Positions 25,360 to 36,410 are shown, counted from the stretch's first letter. The stretch is 64,000 nt of DNA from Pseudomonadota bacterium (GCA_018241225.1 JAFEEG010000002.1:62001-126000), one strand, 5' to 3'. Numbers and translations: made by a program. The notes: a model not told the origin generated them from the letters alone.

Positions 25360-28002
25360 ATGACCTCGTTCGCCAAAGAAACTCTACCCATCAGCCTCGA
25401 AGAGGAGATGCGCCGCAGCTATCTCGATTACGCGATGAGCGTGATCGTCGGGCGCGCACTTCCCGACGCCCGAGACGGCCTCAAGCCGGTGCACCGGCGC
25501 GTGCTGTACGCCATGCACGAGCTCAACAACGACTGGAACCGCCCATATAAGAAGTCGGCTCGTATCGTTGGCGACGTCATCGGTAAGTACCACCCCCACG
25601 GCGATCAATCCGTATACGACACGATCGTGCGCATGGCCCAGGATTTCTCCATGCGGCATATGCTGGTTGACGGCCAAGGCAATTTCGGCTCGGTCGACGG
25701 CGACAACGCAGCGGCGATGCGTTACACCGAAATCCGATTGGCCAAGATTGCGCATGAAATGTTGGCTGATATTGACAAGGAAACTGTCGATTTCGGCCCC
25801 AATTACGACGGTAGCGAAAAAGAGCCGCTGGTATTGCCCAGCCGCCTTCCCAATCTGCTGGTCAATGGCTCCGGCGGTATTGCAGTGGGTATGGCCACCA
25901 ATATTCCGCCGCACAACCTGGGCGAAGTGGTGGATGCCTGCCTCCATTTGTTGGCCAACCCCGGCGCGAGCATCGACGAGCTGATGGAAATCGTGCCCGC
26001 GCCCGATTTCCCCACGGCCGGCATCATCTACGGCATCAACGGCATCAAGGACGGCTACCGCACCGGTCGCGGCAAGGTGATCATGCGCGCCAAGGTGCAC
26101 TTCGAGGACATCGACCGCGGCCAGCGCCAGGCCATCGTGGTCGACGAGCTGCCCTACCAGGTCAACAAGAAGACGCTGCAAGAGCGCATGGCCGAGCTGT
26201 GGCGCGAGAAGAAGCTCGAGGGCATCAGCCACATCCAGGACGAATCCGACAAGTCGGGCATGCGCCTGGTGATCGAGCTCAAGCGCGGCGAAGTGCCCGA
26301 GGTGGTGCTCAACAACCTGTACAAGCAGACGCAGATGCAGGACACCTTCGGCATCAACATGGTCGCCCTGGTGGACGGCCAGCCGAAGCTGTGCAACCTC
26401 AAGGACCTGGTCGAGGTCTTCCTGCAGCACCGCCGCGAAGTGGTTACCCGCCGCACGGTGTTCAACCTGCGCAAGGCGCGCGACCGCGGCCACGTGCTCG
26501 AAGGCCTGGCGGTGGCACTGGCCAACATCGACGACTTCATCTCCATCATCCGCAACGCGCCCACGCCCCCGGTGGCCAAGGCCGAGCTGATGGCGCGCAG
26601 CTGGGACAGCAAGCTGGTGCGCGAGATGCTCACCCGCACCCGTGCCGACGGCGGCACGGTCAATGCCGACGACTACCGTCCCGAAGGCCTGGAAAAGGAA
26701 TTCGGCATGGGCAACGACGGGCTTTATCGCCTGTCGGACACGCAGGCCCAGGAAATCCTGCAGATGCGCCTGCAGCGCCTCACGGGCCTGGAGCAGGACA
26801 AGATCGTGGCCGAGTACAAGGAAGTCATGGCCGAGATCGAGGACCTGCTCGACATCCTGGCCAAGCCGGCGCGCGTGTCGACCATCATCGGCGAGGAACT
26901 CGCTGCGGTGAAGCAGGAGTTCGGCAACACCAAGCTGGGCGCTCGCCGCAGCCACGTGGAGCACAGCGCCTACGACCTGTCCACCGAAGACCTCATCACG
27001 CCCACCGACATGGTGGTCACGCTCTCGCACAGCGGCTACATCAAGAGCCAGCCGCTGGGCGAGTACCGCGCGCAAAAGCGCGGTGGGCGCGGCAAGCAGG
27101 CCACAGCGACCAAGGAAGACGACTGGATCGACCAGCTCTTCATCGCCAATACGCACGACTACATCCTGTGCTTCTCCAACCGCGGACGCCTGTACTGGCT
27201 CAAGGTGTGGGAAGTGCCGGCTGGTTCGCGCGGCTCGCGCGGTCGCCCCATCGTCAACATGTTCCCGCTGCAAGAGGGCGAGAAGATCAACGTGGTGCTG
27301 CCGCTCACGGGCGACAAGCGCACCTTCCCGGCCGACCAGTTCGTCTTCATGGCCACCTCGATGGGCACGGTCAAGAAGACGGCGCTCGACGAATTCAGCA
27401 ATCCGCGCAAGGCCGGCATCATTGCCGTGGACCTGGACGATGGCGACTTCCTCATCGGCGCGGCGCTGACCGACGGCAAGCACGACGTGATGCTGTTCTC
27501 CGACGGTGGCAAGGCAGTGCGCTTCGACGAGAACGACGTGCGCCCCATGGGCCGCAATGCGCGCGGCGTGAAGGGCATGACGCTGGAAGAAACCCAGCGC
27601 GTGATCGCCATGCTGGTGGCCGAGGACGAGCAGCAAAGCGTGCTCACGGCCACCGAGAACGGATTTGGAAAACGTACAAATATTACCGAGTACACCCGTC
27701 ATGGCCGCGGAACCAAGGGCATGATTGCGATTCAGCAGAGTGAGCGCAACGGCAAGGTCGTTGCGGCCACCCTGGTGCACGCGGACGACGAGATCATGCT
27801 GATCACCGACAAGGGCGTGCTCGTGCGTACACGCGTCGCGGAAATCCGCGAACTCGGACGAGCCACCCAAGGCGTGACACTGATCGGCCTGGACGAAGGC
27901 TCCAAGCTCAGTGGTCTGCAACGCATCGTCGAGAACGACGCGAACGGCGACACCGAAACAGGTGCCGACGACACTTCAACTTCTACGGAGAACCCTCAGT
28001 GA
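25360..28002 (+). CDS. gyrA: DNA gyrase subunit A
   Basis: 880 aa. The N-terminal cleavage/re-ligation domain carries the catalytic Tyr in MRYTEIRL; the C-terminal pinwheel has a GyrA box QKRGGRGKQ and an acidic tail. E. coli numbering holds exactly through residue 88: the QRDR reads [11 protein letters not shown], so position 83 is Gln, 84 Ser and 87 Asp, where E. coli has Ser83. The CcdB-contact segment [16 protein letters not shown] keeps the Arg I align with E. coli Arg462. Codon use in about 25560-25920 is less GC-rich than the rest. It opens the serC-aroA-rpsA-lapB block. Confidence 0.98.
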   Translation: MTSFAKETLPISLEEEMRRSYLDYAMSVIVGRALPDARDGLKPVHRRVLYAMHELNNDWNRPYKKSARIVGDVIGKYHPHGDQSVYDTIVRMAQDFSMRHMLVDGQGNFGSVDGDNAAAMRYTEIRLAKIAHEMLADIDKETVDFGPNYDGSEKEPLVLPSRLPNLLVNGSGGIAVGMATNIPPHNLGEVVDACLHLLANPGASIDELMEIVPAPDFPTAGIIYGINGIKDGYRTGRGKVIMRAKVHFEDIDRGQRQAIVVDELPYQVNKKTLQERMAELWREKKLEGISHIQDESDKSGMRLVIELKRGEVPEVVLNNLYKQTQMQDTFGINMVALVDGQPKLCNLKDLVEVFLQHRREVVTRRTVFNLRKARDRGHVLEGLAVALANIDDFISIIRNAPTPPVAKAELMARSWDSKLVREMLTRTRADGGTVNADDYRPEGLEKEFGMGNDGLYRLSDTQAQEILQMRLQRLTGLEQDKIVAEYKEVMAEIEDLLDILAKPARVSTIIGEELAAVKQEFGNTKLGARRSHVEHSAYDLSTEDLITPTDMVVTLSHSGYIKSQPLGEYRAQKRGGRGKQATATKEDDWIDQLFIANTHDYILCFSNRGRLYWLKVWEVPAGSRGSRGRPIVNMFPLQEGEKINVVLPLTGDKRTFPADQFVFMATSMGTVKKTALDEFSNPRKAGIIAVDLDDGDFLIGAALTDGKHDVMLFSDGGKAVRFDENDVRPMGRNARGVKGMTLEETQRVIAMLVAEDEQQSVLTATENGFGKRTNITEYTRHGRGTKGMIAIQQSERNGKVVAATLVHADDEIMLITDKGVLVRTRVAEIRELGRATQGVTLIGLDEGSKLSGLQRIVENDANGDTETGADDTSTSTENPQ

Positions 28003-28577
28003 ACAAGATCAAACTTGCCGTGCTGGCTGCTGCCCTCACCGCTTCTTCCTTCAGCTGGGCACAAGACGGCAAGGCCGCGCTGATCAAGCAATTCCTCGAC
28101 CTGCAAAAGCCCGGCATCGAAGCGCTGTCGCGCGCCCTGGTCCAACAGGCCAGCGACCCGATCGCGCAGGCAGGCTCGGGCTACCTGCAGACGCAGGTTC
28201 CCGCCGAAAAGCGTGAAGCCGCTGCCAAGGCGGCAGATGCCGAGCTCAAGAAGTACTTCGACGAGTCCTACCCGATCGTTCGCGACAAGGCCCTGCAGGC
28301 CGCGCCCGTCACGCTGGGCCCGATCCTCGAGCAGAACTTCTCCGAAGAAGAACTCAAGCAGCTGGTGGCCTGGATCAGCTCGCCCCTGGCCAAGAAGTAC
28401 CAGGACCTGAACCCGCAGATGCAGACCGCCCTGACCAAGAAGGTGGTCGAGGACACCCGCGCCACCATCGAGCCGAAGATCCGCGCGCTGGACTCCAGCG
28501 TGGCCAAGGCGCTCGGCGCGCCGACGCAACCCGCGTCCGGCGGCAGCGCCCCGGCCAAGGCGCCGGCCAAGAAGTGA
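27999..28577 (+). CDS. DUF2059 periplasmic protein
   Basis: 192 aa from GTG 27999, overlapping the gyrA stop (GTGA) with GGAG 8 nt upstream. A signal peptide ([17 protein letters not shown]) precedes the DUF2059 helical domain, including [21 protein letters not shown], which is diagnostic of the family. A Pro/Ala/Lys-rich tail ends the protein. Role unknown. Its stop overlaps the serC start (GTGA), so it is coupled on both sides. Confidence 0.88.
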   Translation: MNKIKLAVLAAALTASSFSWAQDGKAALIKQFLDLQKPGIEALSRALVQQASDPIAQAGSGYLQTQVPAEKREAAAKAADAELKKYFDESYPIVRDKALQAAPVTLGPILEQNFSEEELKQLVAWISSPLAKKYQDLNPQMQTALTKKVVEDTRATIEPKIRALDSSVAKALGAPTQPASGGSAPAKAPAKK

Positions 28578-29695
28578 GCACCCCCAAGGGCCCGCGCCCG
28601 TACAACTTCTCGGCCGGGCCGGCGGCCATGCCGGAGGCGGTGCTCGAGCGCGCCGCCGCCGAAATGCTCGACTGGCATGGCAGCGGCATGGGCGTGATGG
28701 AAATGAGCCATCGCGGCAAGGAGTTCGGCACCATCCTGGCCCAGGCCGAGGCCGACCTGCGCACGCTGCTGGCCATTCCCCAGCACTTTCACGTGCTCTT
28801 CATGCAGGGCGGTGGCCTGGGCGAGAACGCCATCGTTCCGCTCAACCTCTCGCGCGGCAAGACGGTCGATTTCGTCGTCACCGGCTCGTGGAGCCAGAAG
28901 TCGGTCAAGGAAGCACAGCGCTACTGCAGCGCGCACATTGCAGCCAGCAATGCCGACAACGGCCACACGCGCATTCCCGATGCGGCCGGCTGGCAGCTGA
29001 GCGACGGCGCGTCGTACGTGCACCTGTGCTCCAACGAGACGATTCACGGCGTCGAGTTCCAGCAGCTGCCTGACCTCGCTGCGCTGGGCAGCACTGCTCC
29101 GTTGGTCATCGACTTCTCCTCGCACGTTGCCTCGCGCAGCGTCGACTGGAGCCGCGTGGGCCTGGCCTTCGGCGGCGCCCAGAAGAACATCGGCCCCGCA
29201 GGCCTGACGATGGTGGTGGTGCGCGACGACCTGCTGGGGCATGCCCTGGAAATCTGCCCGAGCGCGTTCAACTACCGCACAGTGGCCGACAACCAGTCCA
29301 TGTACAACACGCCGCCCACCTGGGGCATCTATGTGGCGGGGCTCACCTTCCAGTGGCTGCTCGAGCAGACCGAAGGCGAACTCACCGGCGTGGCTGCCAT
29401 GGAGGCGCGAAACATCGCCAAGGCCAAGCTGCTGTACGGCTTCATCGACGGTTCGGCCTTCTACTCGAACAAGGTGGCGCCCGAGTGCCGCTCGCGCATG
29501 AACGTGCCCTTCTTCCTGGCCGACGAAAGCCGCAACGAGGCCTTCCTGGCCGGTGCGCGCGAGGCAGGGCTGCTTCAGCTCAAGGGCCACAAGTCCGTGG
29601 GCGGCATGCGCGCGAGCATCTACAACGCCATGCCATTGGCCGGCGTGCAAGCGCTTGTGGGCTACATGCGAGAATTCGAGCGACTCCACGCTTGA
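28574..29695 (+). CDS. serC: Phosphoserine aminotransferase
   Basis: 373 aa from GTG 28574. It converts 3-phosphohydroxypyruvate to phosphoserine (PLP) and also serves pyridoxal phosphate synthesis. [34 protein letters not shown] and the PLP-lysine motif [11 protein letters not shown] are present, with the C-terminal [18 protein letters not shown]. Coupled to the DUF2059 gene. Confidence 0.97.
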   Translation: MSTPKGPRPYNFSAGPAAMPEAVLERAAAEMLDWHGSGMGVMEMSHRGKEFGTILAQAEADLRTLLAIPQHFHVLFMQGGGLGENAIVPLNLSRGKTVDFVVTGSWSQKSVKEAQRYCSAHIAASNADNGHTRIPDAAGWQLSDGASYVHLCSNETIHGVEFQQLPDLAALGSTAPLVIDFSSHVASRSVDWSRVGLAFGGAQKNIGPAGLTMVVVRDDLLGHALEICPSAFNYRTVADNQSMYNTPPTWGIYVAGLTFQWLLEQTEGELTGVAAMEARNIAKAKLLYGFIDGSAFYSNKVAPECRSRMNVPFFLADESRNEAFLAGAREAGLLQLKGHKSVGGMRASIYNAMPLAGVQALVGYMREFERLHA

Positions 29696-29700
29696 TTCGC

Positions 29701-30819
29701 ATGACATCCCCCGCTGCGCCAACCCCTCCTTCCGACCCTTCCTCCAGCCTGGCCGATCTGCGCGTGCAGATCGACTCGCTGGACCAGCAGCTGCTGCAGT
29801 TGCTGAACCAGCGCGCGCACGTCGCCGAACAGGTGGGCGAAGTGAAGAAGCGCGAGGGCACGCCTTACTTCCGTCCCGACCGGGTGGCCCAGGTCATCGA
29901 GAAGATGATCAAGAGCAACCCCGGGCCGCTCAAGGGCTCTCATGTCGCGGCCATCTGGCGCGAGATCATGTCGGCCTGCCTGGCGCTCGAATCGCCCCAG
30001 CGCGTGGCGGTGCTCGGCCCCGAAGGCACGTTCTGCGAGCAGGCGGCCATCGAGTATTTCGGCGGTGCCGCCGACCTCATCTACTGCGCCAGCTTCGACG
30101 AGGTGTTCCATGCCACGGCCAGCGGCAGCGCCCAGTACGGCGTGGTGGGCGTCGAGAACTCCAACGAAGGCGTGGTCACGCGTTCGCTCGACATGTTCCT
30201 GCACTCGCCCACGCACGTGGTGGGCGAAGTCAGCCTGCTGATCCGGCACAACCTGCTGCGCAAGGAAAACTCGCTCGAAGGCATCGAGGCGGTGCTAGCT
30301 CATCCGCAGGCGCTGGCGCAGTGCCAGGCCTGGCTGGCCAAGCACCTGCCGCATGCCGAGCGCCGCGCGGTCTCCAGCAATGCCGAAGGTGCCCGCCTGG
30401 CTGCCACCAACCCGGCCTGGGCGGGCCTGGCCAGCGAACGCGCGGCCACCCAATACGGCTTGCACATCGTCGCCCATGCCATCCAGGACGACGCGTACAA
30501 CCGCACCCGCTTTGCCATCATCACCCTGCCCAGCACCCTGGCCATGCCCCCAGCCTCGGGCCATGACTGCACCAGCCTGGTGGTCTCGGTTCCCAACCAG
30601 CCCGGCGCGGTGCACGACCTGCTCGTGCCGCTGAAGACGAACAACGTCTCCATGACGCGCTTCGAGTCGCGTCCCGCGCGCACGGGCCAGTGGGAGTACT
30701 ACTTCTACATCGACCTCGACGGCCATCCTTCGCAGCCGCACGTGGCCGCTGCACTGGCCGAGCTGCGCCAGCTCTGCGCCTTCTACAAGGTGCTGGGCGC
30801 CTACCCCGTCAAAGCCTAG
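29701..30819 (+). CDS. pheA: Bifunctional chorismate mutase/prephenate dehydratase (P-protein)
   Basis: 372 aa. Three domains in order: an AroQ chorismate mutase helical domain (LADLRVQIDSLDQQLLQLLN, about 15-100), prephenate dehydratase (AVLGPEGTFCEQAA, GVVGVENSNEGVV, and the TRF-type catalytic motif DDAYNRTRFAII), and a C-terminal ACT domain with MTRFESRPARTG for phenylalanine feedback. It makes phenylpyruvate. ATG 29701 is 5 bp after the serC stop; tyrA follows 9 bp later. Confidence 0.96.
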   Translation: MTSPAAPTPPSDPSSSLADLRVQIDSLDQQLLQLLNQRAHVAEQVGEVKKREGTPYFRPDRVAQVIEKMIKSNPGPLKGSHVAAIWREIMSACLALESPQRVAVLGPEGTFCEQAAIEYFGGAADLIYCASFDEVFHATASGSAQYGVVGVENSNEGVVTRSLDMFLHSPTHVVGEVSLLIRHNLLRKENSLEGIEAVLAHPQALAQCQAWLAKHLPHAERRAVSSNAEGARLAATNPAWAGLASERAATQYGLHIVAHAIQDDAYNRTRFAIITLPSTLAMPPASGHDCTSLVVSVPNQPGAVHDLLVPLKTNNVSMTRFESRPARTGQWEYYFYIDLDGHPSQPHVAAALAELRQLCAFYKVLGAYPVKA

Positions 30820-30828
30820 GGCCGGAGA

Positions 30829-31713
30829 ATGTTCGAGCAACTGGGACTTATCGGCTGCGGCCTGATGGGCGGCTCTTTCGCGCTGGCGCTCAAGCGAGCC
30901 AAGCTCGTCAAGAAGGTGGTGGGCTACAGCAAGTCGCCCTCCACCACCGAGCGCGCCAGGCAACTGGGCGTGATCGACGTGGCGGCGCCCTCCGCCCTGC
31001 TGGCCGTTTCCGGCGCCGACCTGGTGCTGCTGGCGGTGCCGGTGGCGGCCACCGAATCCACCTTCCGGGCCATTCGCCACGGCATCGGCGCCGAAACGCT
31101 GGTCATGGATGTGGGCTCGACCAAGAGCGACGTCATCGAGGCTGCACTGCAAAGCCTCGAAGGCAAGCTCAAGTGCTTCGTGCCCGCGCACCCCATTGCC
31201 GGCAAGGAAGTGGCAGGCATCGAGCATGCCGACGCCGACCTGTTCACCGGCCGCCAGGTGGTGCTGACCCCGATCAAGGCCACGCTGCGCTCTAACGTGC
31301 AGCGCGCTGCCCAGGTGTGGACGAGCGTCGGCGCCCAGGTCAGCCAGATGACCCACCAGGCCCACGACAGCGCGTTTGCCGCCGTGAGCCACCTGCCGCA
31401 CCTGCTGGCCTTTGCCTACATGAACGGGCTGGCCTCCCAGCCCGACGGCGACACATTCCTCAAGCTGGCCGGTCCCGGATTCCGCGACTTCACCCGCATC
31501 GCCGCCGGCGAGCCGACCCTATGGCGCGACGTGCTCCTGGCCAATCGCGAGCAGGTGCTTCGCCAATCGCAGTTGTTCCGTCATGCGCTGGACGATCTCG
31601 AGACCATGATGCGCACCGGCAACGTCACCGACCTGGAGCAGGCCATCACCGAAGCCAGCCAGGTGCGCGGCGAATGGCGCCTGGGCAGCAGCACCGAATC
31701 GACGGACGCCTGA
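30829..31713 (+). CDS. tyrA: Prephenate dehydrogenase
   Basis: 294 aa. The N-terminal Rossmann motif [18 protein letters not shown] binds NAD(P); [14 protein letters not shown] and [19 protein letters not shown] (catalytic His) are standard, with [12 protein letters not shown] and the helical dimerisation domain after. There is no chorismate mutase domain. It forms 4-hydroxyphenylpyruvate for tyrosine. Its stop overlaps the aroA-cmk start by one base (TGATG). Confidence 0.95.
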   Translation: MFEQLGLIGCGLMGGSFALALKRAKLVKKVVGYSKSPSTTERARQLGVIDVAAPSALLAVSGADLVLLAVPVAATESTFRAIRHGIGAETLVMDVGSTKSDVIEAALQSLEGKLKCFVPAHPIAGKEVAGIEHADADLFTGRQVVLTPIKATLRSNVQRAAQVWTSVGAQVSQMTHQAHDSAFAAVSHLPHLLAFAYMNGLASQPDGDTFLKLAGPGFRDFTRIAAGEPTLWRDVLLANREQVLRQSQLFRHALDDLETMMRTGNVTDLEQAITEASQVRGEWRLGSSTESTDA

Positions 31714-33743
31714 TGTACGACATCGCCTTTCTCGATCTTCCCGCGCTGCGCGCCGCTGGCGGCACCGTGTGCCTGCCCGGCTCCAAGAGCATCTCGAACC
31801 GCGTGCTGCTGCTGGCGGCCCTGGCCCAGGGCACGACTGAAGTGCACGACCTGCTCGATTCCGACGACACCCGGGTCATGCTGGCCGCGCTGGCGCAACT
31901 GGGCTGCGGTGTGGAGCAACGCGCCGGCACCACCCGCATCACCGGGCTGGGCGGCCAGCTCAAGGACGGCGCCCGCAAGGCCGATCTGTTCCTCGGCAAC
32001 GCAGGCACCGCCATGCGCCCCCTCACCGCGGCTTTGGCCCTGCTGGGCGGCGAGTTCAAGCTCAGTGGCGTGCCGCGCATGCACGAGCGGCCCATCGGAG
32101 ACCTGGTGGATGCCCTCACCGGCCTGGGCTGCCGGGTCGACTACCTGGGCAACCCCGGCTTTCCTCCGTTGCAGATCCACCCCGTGGACCTGAGCGAGTT
32201 GAACCTGTCGCAGCCCATCCGGGTCCGCGGCGACGTCTCCAGCCAGTTCCTCACCGCGCTGCTGCTCGCGCTGCCGTTGGCCAGTGCCCGCCAGGACATT
32301 TCGATCGACGTGGTCGGCGAGCTGATCTCCAAGCCCTACATCGAGATCACGCTGAACCTGCTGGCGCGCTTCGGCATCCAGGTGCGGCGCGACGGCTGGA
32401 GCCGCTTCGTCATTCCGGCGGGCAGCCACTACCGCACGCCAGGCAGCATCCACATCGAGTCGGACGCCTCCTCGGCCAGCTACTTCATCGCGCTGGGCGC
32501 CATCGCCACGCCGGTCGCGGGCCAGGCCGGCATCCGCATCGAAGGCGTGGGGGCCGACTCCATCCAGGGCGACATCCGCTTTGTCGAGGCCGCACGCGCC
32601 ATGGGCGCCAAGATCGACAGCGGACCCAACTGGCTGCACATCTCGCGCGGCGCCTGGCCGCTCAAGGCCATCGACCTGGACGCCAACCACATTCCGGACG
32701 CCGCGATGACGCTGGCCGTGATGGCCCTGTATGCCGACGGCCCCACCGTCCTGCGCAACATCGCCAGCTGGCGCGTGAAGGAAACCGACCGCATCGACGC
32801 GATGGCCAACGAGCTGCGCAAGCTGGGCGCGCAGGTGGAGTCGGGCACCGACTTCATCCGCATCGATCCATTGCCCGCGGGGCAATGGAAGGCAGCGAGC
32901 ATTCACACCTACGACGACCACCGCGTGGCCATGTGCTTCTCGCTGGCGGCCTTCAACCCCGACCGGGTAGCGGTGCGCATCCTCGACCCCAAGTGCGTGG
33001 CCAAGACCTTCCCCGAGTACTTCGAGACCCTGTTCTCGGTGAGCGAGCCGGTGACGGTGCCCGTGATCTGCGTCGACGGCCCGACGGCTTCGGGCAAGGG
33101 CACCCTGGCGCTGGAAGTGGCCAACGAACTGGGCTACCACTACCTCGATTCCGGCGCCCTGTACCGCGTGACCGGCCTGGCCATGAGCCGCGCCGGCCTG
33201 GCCGCAACGCCCGAAGACGAAGCCCGCATTGCCGAAATCGCCCGCACCCTGCCCCTGGATTTCTCCACCGGCCGGGTCATGCTGGGCGACGAAGACGTCA
33301 CCGAAGCCATCCGCACCGAGGCTGCCGGCATGGACGCCTCGCGCGTCTCGGCCCTGCCCGCCGTGCGCCAGGCCCTGGTCGAGCTGCAAAAGCACCTGCG
33401 CCGCCTGCCCGGGCTGGTGGCCGACGGGCGCGACATGGGCACCGTCATCTTCCCCGACGCGCAGCTCAAGGTCTTCCTGACCGCCAGCGCCGGCCACCGG
33501 GCCGAGCGGCGGTATAAGCAATTGATTTCAAAGGGTATTTCCGTTACACTCGACAGTCTTCGCCAGGATCTGGAGGCGCGTGATGCCCGGGACACATCCC
33601 GCAGCACCGCCCCCCTGAAACCGGCGCAGGATGCTCGCCTCCTGGACAACTCCGATCAATCGGTTTCGCAATCGGTCGATCAGGTGCTGGACTGGTGGCA
33701 GCAAGTGCAGCCTTTCGGGGCGGCGTCGGCTACCAGGCGGTAG
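31713..33743 (+). CDS. aroA-cmk: Fused 3-phosphoshikimate 1-carboxyvinyltransferase / cytidylate kinase
   Basis: 676 aa in one uninterrupted frame. Residues 1 to about 440 are EPSP synthase: [59 protein letters not shown] and [12 protein letters not shown]. About 447-676 is Cmk: [20 protein letters not shown] (P-loop), [25 protein letters not shown] and [10 protein letters not shown]. No stop separates the parts; the linker [11 protein letters not shown] contains GTG codons that could in principle start a free kinase. AroA is the glyphosate target; Cmk phosphorylates CMP/dCMP. Confidence 0.95.
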   Translation: MYDIAFLDLPALRAAGGTVCLPGSKSISNRVLLLAALAQGTTEVHDLLDSDDTRVMLAALAQLGCGVEQRAGTTRITGLGGQLKDGARKADLFLGNAGTAMRPLTAALALLGGEFKLSGVPRMHERPIGDLVDALTGLGCRVDYLGNPGFPPLQIHPVDLSELNLSQPIRVRGDVSSQFLTALLLALPLASARQDISIDVVGELISKPYIEITLNLLARFGIQVRRDGWSRFVIPAGSHYRTPGSIHIESDASSASYFIALGAIATPVAGQAGIRIEGVGADSIQGDIRFVEAARAMGAKIDSGPNWLHISRGAWPLKAIDLDANHIPDAAMTLAVMALYADGPTVLRNIASWRVKETDRIDAMANELRKLGAQVESGTDFIRIDPLPAGQWKAASIHTYDDHRVAMCFSLAAFNPDRVAVRILDPKCVAKTFPEYFETLFSVSEPVTVPVICVDGPTASGKGTLALEVANELGYHYLDSGALYRVTGLAMSRAGLAATPEDEARIAEIARTLPLDFSTGRVMLGDEDVTEAIRTEAAGMDASRVSALPAVRQALVELQKHLRRLPGLVADGRDMGTVIFPDAQLKVFLTASAGHRAERRYKQLISKGISVTLDSLRQDLEARDARDTSRSTAPLKPAQDARLLDNSDQSVSQSVDQVLDWWQQVQPFGAASATRR

Positions 33744-33945
33744 CCGAGCCATCTCGAGAAGCTGGCCCTCGGCCTCGAGCCGGGAGCCTACCGTCCATCG
33801 GGTCCCCACCGCGCGACAGCGCATTGGCCCAGATGGGTTGTTCAACCAACCGGGCTCACGCCCAAACCGCCGTCTCCAGCCATAGAAACAGCCGCCCGCA
33901 ATATTGCATTTGCGGCTGGAAACCTGAGTGACGGAAGGAACCTCA
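33744..33945 (+). promoter_or_regulatory. rpsA leader with hairpin next to the ribosome site
   Basis: 202 bp without a gene. CAGCCGC (33889-33895) pairs with GCGGCTG (33912-33918) around a GC-palindromic loop (GCAATATTGC). It is followed by GGAAACC and ACGGAAGGAACC, purine-rich sites before the rpsA ATG. Proteobacterial rpsA leaders are bound by S1 itself for autogenous repression; such use here is inferred. Upstream of it nothing else is recognised. Confidence 0.45.
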
Positions 33946-35634
33946 ATGTCTGAATCTTTTGCCGCCCTCTTTGAAGAATCCCTGAAGCGCTCCGAAATGC
34001 GCTCCGGCGAAGTCATCACCGCCGAAGTCGTGCGCGTGGAACACAACCACGTCGTGGTCAACGCAGGCCTCAAGTCCGAAGCCTACGTGCCAATCGAGGA
34101 ATTCAAGAACGACAAGGGTGAACTCGAAGTCCAGGCCGGCGATTTCGTTTCCGTGGCCATCGGCTCGGTCGAAAACGGCTACGGCGACACCATCCTGTCG
34201 CGCGACACCGCCAAGCGCCTCGCTTCGTGGATGAGCCTGGAAAAGGCCCTGGAATCCGGCGAATTCGTCACCGGCACCACCAGCGGCAAGGTCAAGGGCG
34301 GCCTCACGGTGCTCGTCAACGGCATCCGCGCCTTCCTGCCCGGTTCGCTGATCGACACGCGTCCGATCAAGGACCTGACCCCCTACGAGAACAAGACCCT
34401 CGAATTCAAGGTCATCAAGCTCGACCGCAAGCGCAACAACGTCGTGCTGTCGCGCCGTGCCGTGGTGGAAGCCAGCATGGGCGAAGAGCGCGCCAAGCTG
34501 ATGGAAACGCTGAAGGAAGGCGCCGTGGTTCGCGGCGTCGTCAAGAACATCACCGAATACGGTGCGTTCGTTGACCTCGGCGGCATCGACGGCCTGCTGC
34601 ACATCACCGACATGGCATGGCGCCGCGTCCGCCACCCGAGCGAAGTCGTTCAGGCCGGCCAGGAAATCACCGCCAAGATCCTCAAGTTCGACACCGAGAA
34701 GAACCGCGTGTCGCTGGGTCTCAAGCAAATGGGCGACGACCCGTGGATGGGCGTTTCGCGCCGCTACCCGCAAGGCACCCGCCTGTTCGGCAAGGTCACG
34801 AACATTGCCGACTACGGCGCGTTCGTCGAACTCGAGCCGGGCATCGAAGGCCTGGTGCACGTCTCCGAAATGGACTGGACCAACAAGAACATCGCTCCGA
34901 ACAAGATCGTCTCGCTGGGCGACGAAGTCGAAGTCATGGTCCTGGAAATCGACGAAGACAAGCGCCGCATCAGCCTGGGCATGAAGCAGTGCAAGGCCAA
35001 CCCGTGGCAAGAGTTCGCGCAAAACACCAAGCGCGGCGACCGCGTCAAGGGCCCAATCAAGTCGATCACCGACTTCGGCGTGTTCGTGGGCCTGGCTGCC
35101 GGCATCGACGGCCTGGTGCACCTGTCCGACCTCTCGTGGAACGAGCCCGGCGAAACCGCCGTGCGCAACTACAAGAAGGGCCAGGAAGTCGAAGCAATCG
35201 TGCTGGCCGTCGACGTCGACCGCGAGCGCATCAGCCTGGGCATCAAGCAGCTGGACAGCGACCCCTTCACCACCTTCACCTCGGTGAACGACAAGGGCCA
35301 GATCGTGACCGGCAAGGTCAAGACCGTGGACGCCCGCGGCGCTGAAATCGACCTGGGCAGCGACATCGTCGGCTACCTGCGCGCTTCGGAAATCTCCCGC
35401 GACCGCGTGGAAGACGCCCGCAACGTGCTCAAGGAAGGCGACGAAGTGACGGCCGTGGTGGTCAACGTGGATCGCAAGACCCGCAACATCCAGCTGTCGG
35501 TCAAGCAGAAGGACATGGTCGACGAGCAAGGCGCCATGGCCAGCCTGGCCCAGCAGTCGGCTCGCGAAAACGCCGGCACCACCAGCCTGGGCGCACTGCT
35601 GCGCGCCAAGCTGGACAACAACGGCGACAAGTAA
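33946..35634 (+). CDS. rpsA: 30S ribosomal protein S1
   Basis: 562 aa with six S1 (OB-fold) repeats, e.g. [60 protein letters not shown]. It recruits mRNAs with weak Shine-Dalgarno sites to the 30S subunit. It starts [13 protein letters not shown] after GGAAGGA. A strong terminator follows. Codon use is strongly biased, as expected for high expression. Confidence 0.98.
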   Translation: MSESFAALFEESLKRSEMRSGEVITAEVVRVEHNHVVVNAGLKSEAYVPIEEFKNDKGELEVQAGDFVSVAIGSVENGYGDTILSRDTAKRLASWMSLEKALESGEFVTGTTSGKVKGGLTVLVNGIRAFLPGSLIDTRPIKDLTPYENKTLEFKVIKLDRKRNNVVLSRRAVVEASMGEERAKLMETLKEGAVVRGVVKNITEYGAFVDLGGIDGLLHITDMAWRRVRHPSEVVQAGQEITAKILKFDTEKNRVSLGLKQMGDDPWMGVSRRYPQGTRLFGKVTNIADYGAFVELEPGIEGLVHVSEMDWTNKNIAPNKIVSLGDEVEVMVLEIDEDKRRISLGMKQCKANPWQEFAQNTKRGDRVKGPIKSITDFGVFVGLAAGIDGLVHLSDLSWNEPGETAVRNYKKGQEVEAIVLAVDVDRERISLGIKQLDSDPFTTFTSVNDKGQIVTGKVKTVDARGAEIDLGSDIVGYLRASEISRDRVEDARNVLKEGDEVTAVVVNVDRKTRNIQLSVKQKDMVDEQGAMASLAQQSARENAGTTSLGALLRAKLDNNGDK

Positions 35635-35645
35635 GCCAAGCCAAC

Positions 35646-35684
35646 GGGACAGGAGGCCTTTGCGGGCCCCTGTCCCTTTTTTTT
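35646..35684 (+). terminator. rpsA terminator
   Basis: GGGACAGG (35646-35653) pairs with CCTGTCCC (35669-35676), with an inner GGCC/GGCC stem, followed by eight T. It ends most rpsA transcripts just before ihfB. Confidence 0.93.
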
Positions 35685-35701
35685 GTATCCTCCCCGCCGA
35701 C

Positions 35702-36019
35702 ATGACCCGTTCCGATCTCGTCGAAGAACTCGCAGCCCGCTTCGCGCAGCTCACGCACCGCGATGCCGAATCCGCCGTCAAGACCATCCTCGATGCGATG
35801 GGCGATGCGCTGGTTCGCGGGAACCGGATCGAGATCCGCGGCTTCGGCAGTTTTTCGGTGAGCCGCCGCCCGCCGCGCATCGGGCGCAATCCGCGCTCGG
35901 GCGAAAGCGTGGCGGTACCCGAAAAGCGCGTTCCCCACTTCAAGCCGGGCAAGGCCCTGCGCGAAGCGGTGGATGAGCGCAGTGCGCAGCTGGACGAGCC
36001 GACCGCTCGCAAGGGCTGA
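35702..36019 (+). CDS. ihfB: Integration host factor subunit beta
   Basis: 105 aa. [17 protein letters not shown] begins the HU/IHF fold; [20 protein letters not shown] and [21 protein letters not shown] cover the DNA-bending arm and the intercalating proline region. With IhfA it bends DNA sharply and assists sigma-54 promoters such as glnA. No strong ribosome site is seen. It lies downstream of the rpsA terminator, so some read-through or a local promoter is needed. Confidence 0.96.
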   Translation: MTRSDLVEELAARFAQLTHRDAESAVKTILDAMGDALVRGNRIEIRGFGSFSVSRRPPRIGRNPRSGESVAVPEKRVPHFKPGKALREAVDERSAQLDEPTARKG

Positions 36020-36026
36020 GCAAACG

Positions 36027-36051
36027 TAGAATCTTTCCGGTCACCGGAAAG
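36027..36051 (+). promoter_or_regulatory. Putative lapA -10 and translation-start hairpin
   Basis: TAGAAT (36027-36032) matches a -10 box. It runs into CTTTCCGG (36033-36040)-TCA-CCGGAAAG (36044-36051), a perfect 8-bp hairpin whose right arm is the only ribosome-site candidate (GGAAAG, 5 nt before the lapA ATG). The hairpin may be a protein site in DNA or mask translation in RNA. Confidence 0.4.
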
Positions 36052-36056
36052 CGCCC

Positions 36057-36410
36057 ATGAAATACCTGCTGTGGCTGCTCAAGGCAGCCATTTTTTTTAC
36101 CCTCTTCGCCTTCGCGCTGAACAACCAGCACGACGCAACGGTCAACTTCTTCTTCGGCACCTACTGGCGCGCGCCACTGGTGCTGGTGGTGCTGGTCGCC
36201 TTTGCCGGCGGCATGGTGGTCGGCGCCCTGGGCATGTTGCCCGGCTGGTGGAAGCACCGCAGCAATGCCGCCAGGCCGACGACGCCATCGGGCGCGCCGT
36301 CATCCCCGGCGCCCGCGGGCAACGGCGGCAATGGCAGCGACACCCTCGTCATCAACAACAACAACAGCAGCGGCACCGACCTGACGGTGGCGCGCCACCA
36401 TGGACTTTGA
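36057..36410 (+). CDS. lapA: LapA-family (DUF1049) inner-membrane protein
   Basis: 117 aa. Two membrane helices (YLLWLLKAAIFFTLFAFALN; APLVLVVLVAFAGGMVVGAL), separated by NNQHDATVNFFFG, are diagnostic of LapA. An Ala/Pro/Asn-rich tail is longer than in E. coli LapA. LapA/LapB help control LPS synthesis through FtsH and LpxC. The last 11 bp overlap lapB. Confidence 0.9.
   Translation: MKYLLWLLKAAIFFTLFAFALNNQHDATVNFFFGTYWRAPLVLVVLVAFAGGMVVGALGMLPGWWKHRSNAARPTTPSGAPSSPAPAGNGGNGSDTLVINNNNSSGTDLTVARHHGL

Noticed and set aside
31713-33743. aroA and cmk as separate genes joined by a sequencing error
   Set aside because: The frame is continuous with family motifs on both sides and a sensible linker, and this fusion is known in betaproteobacteria.
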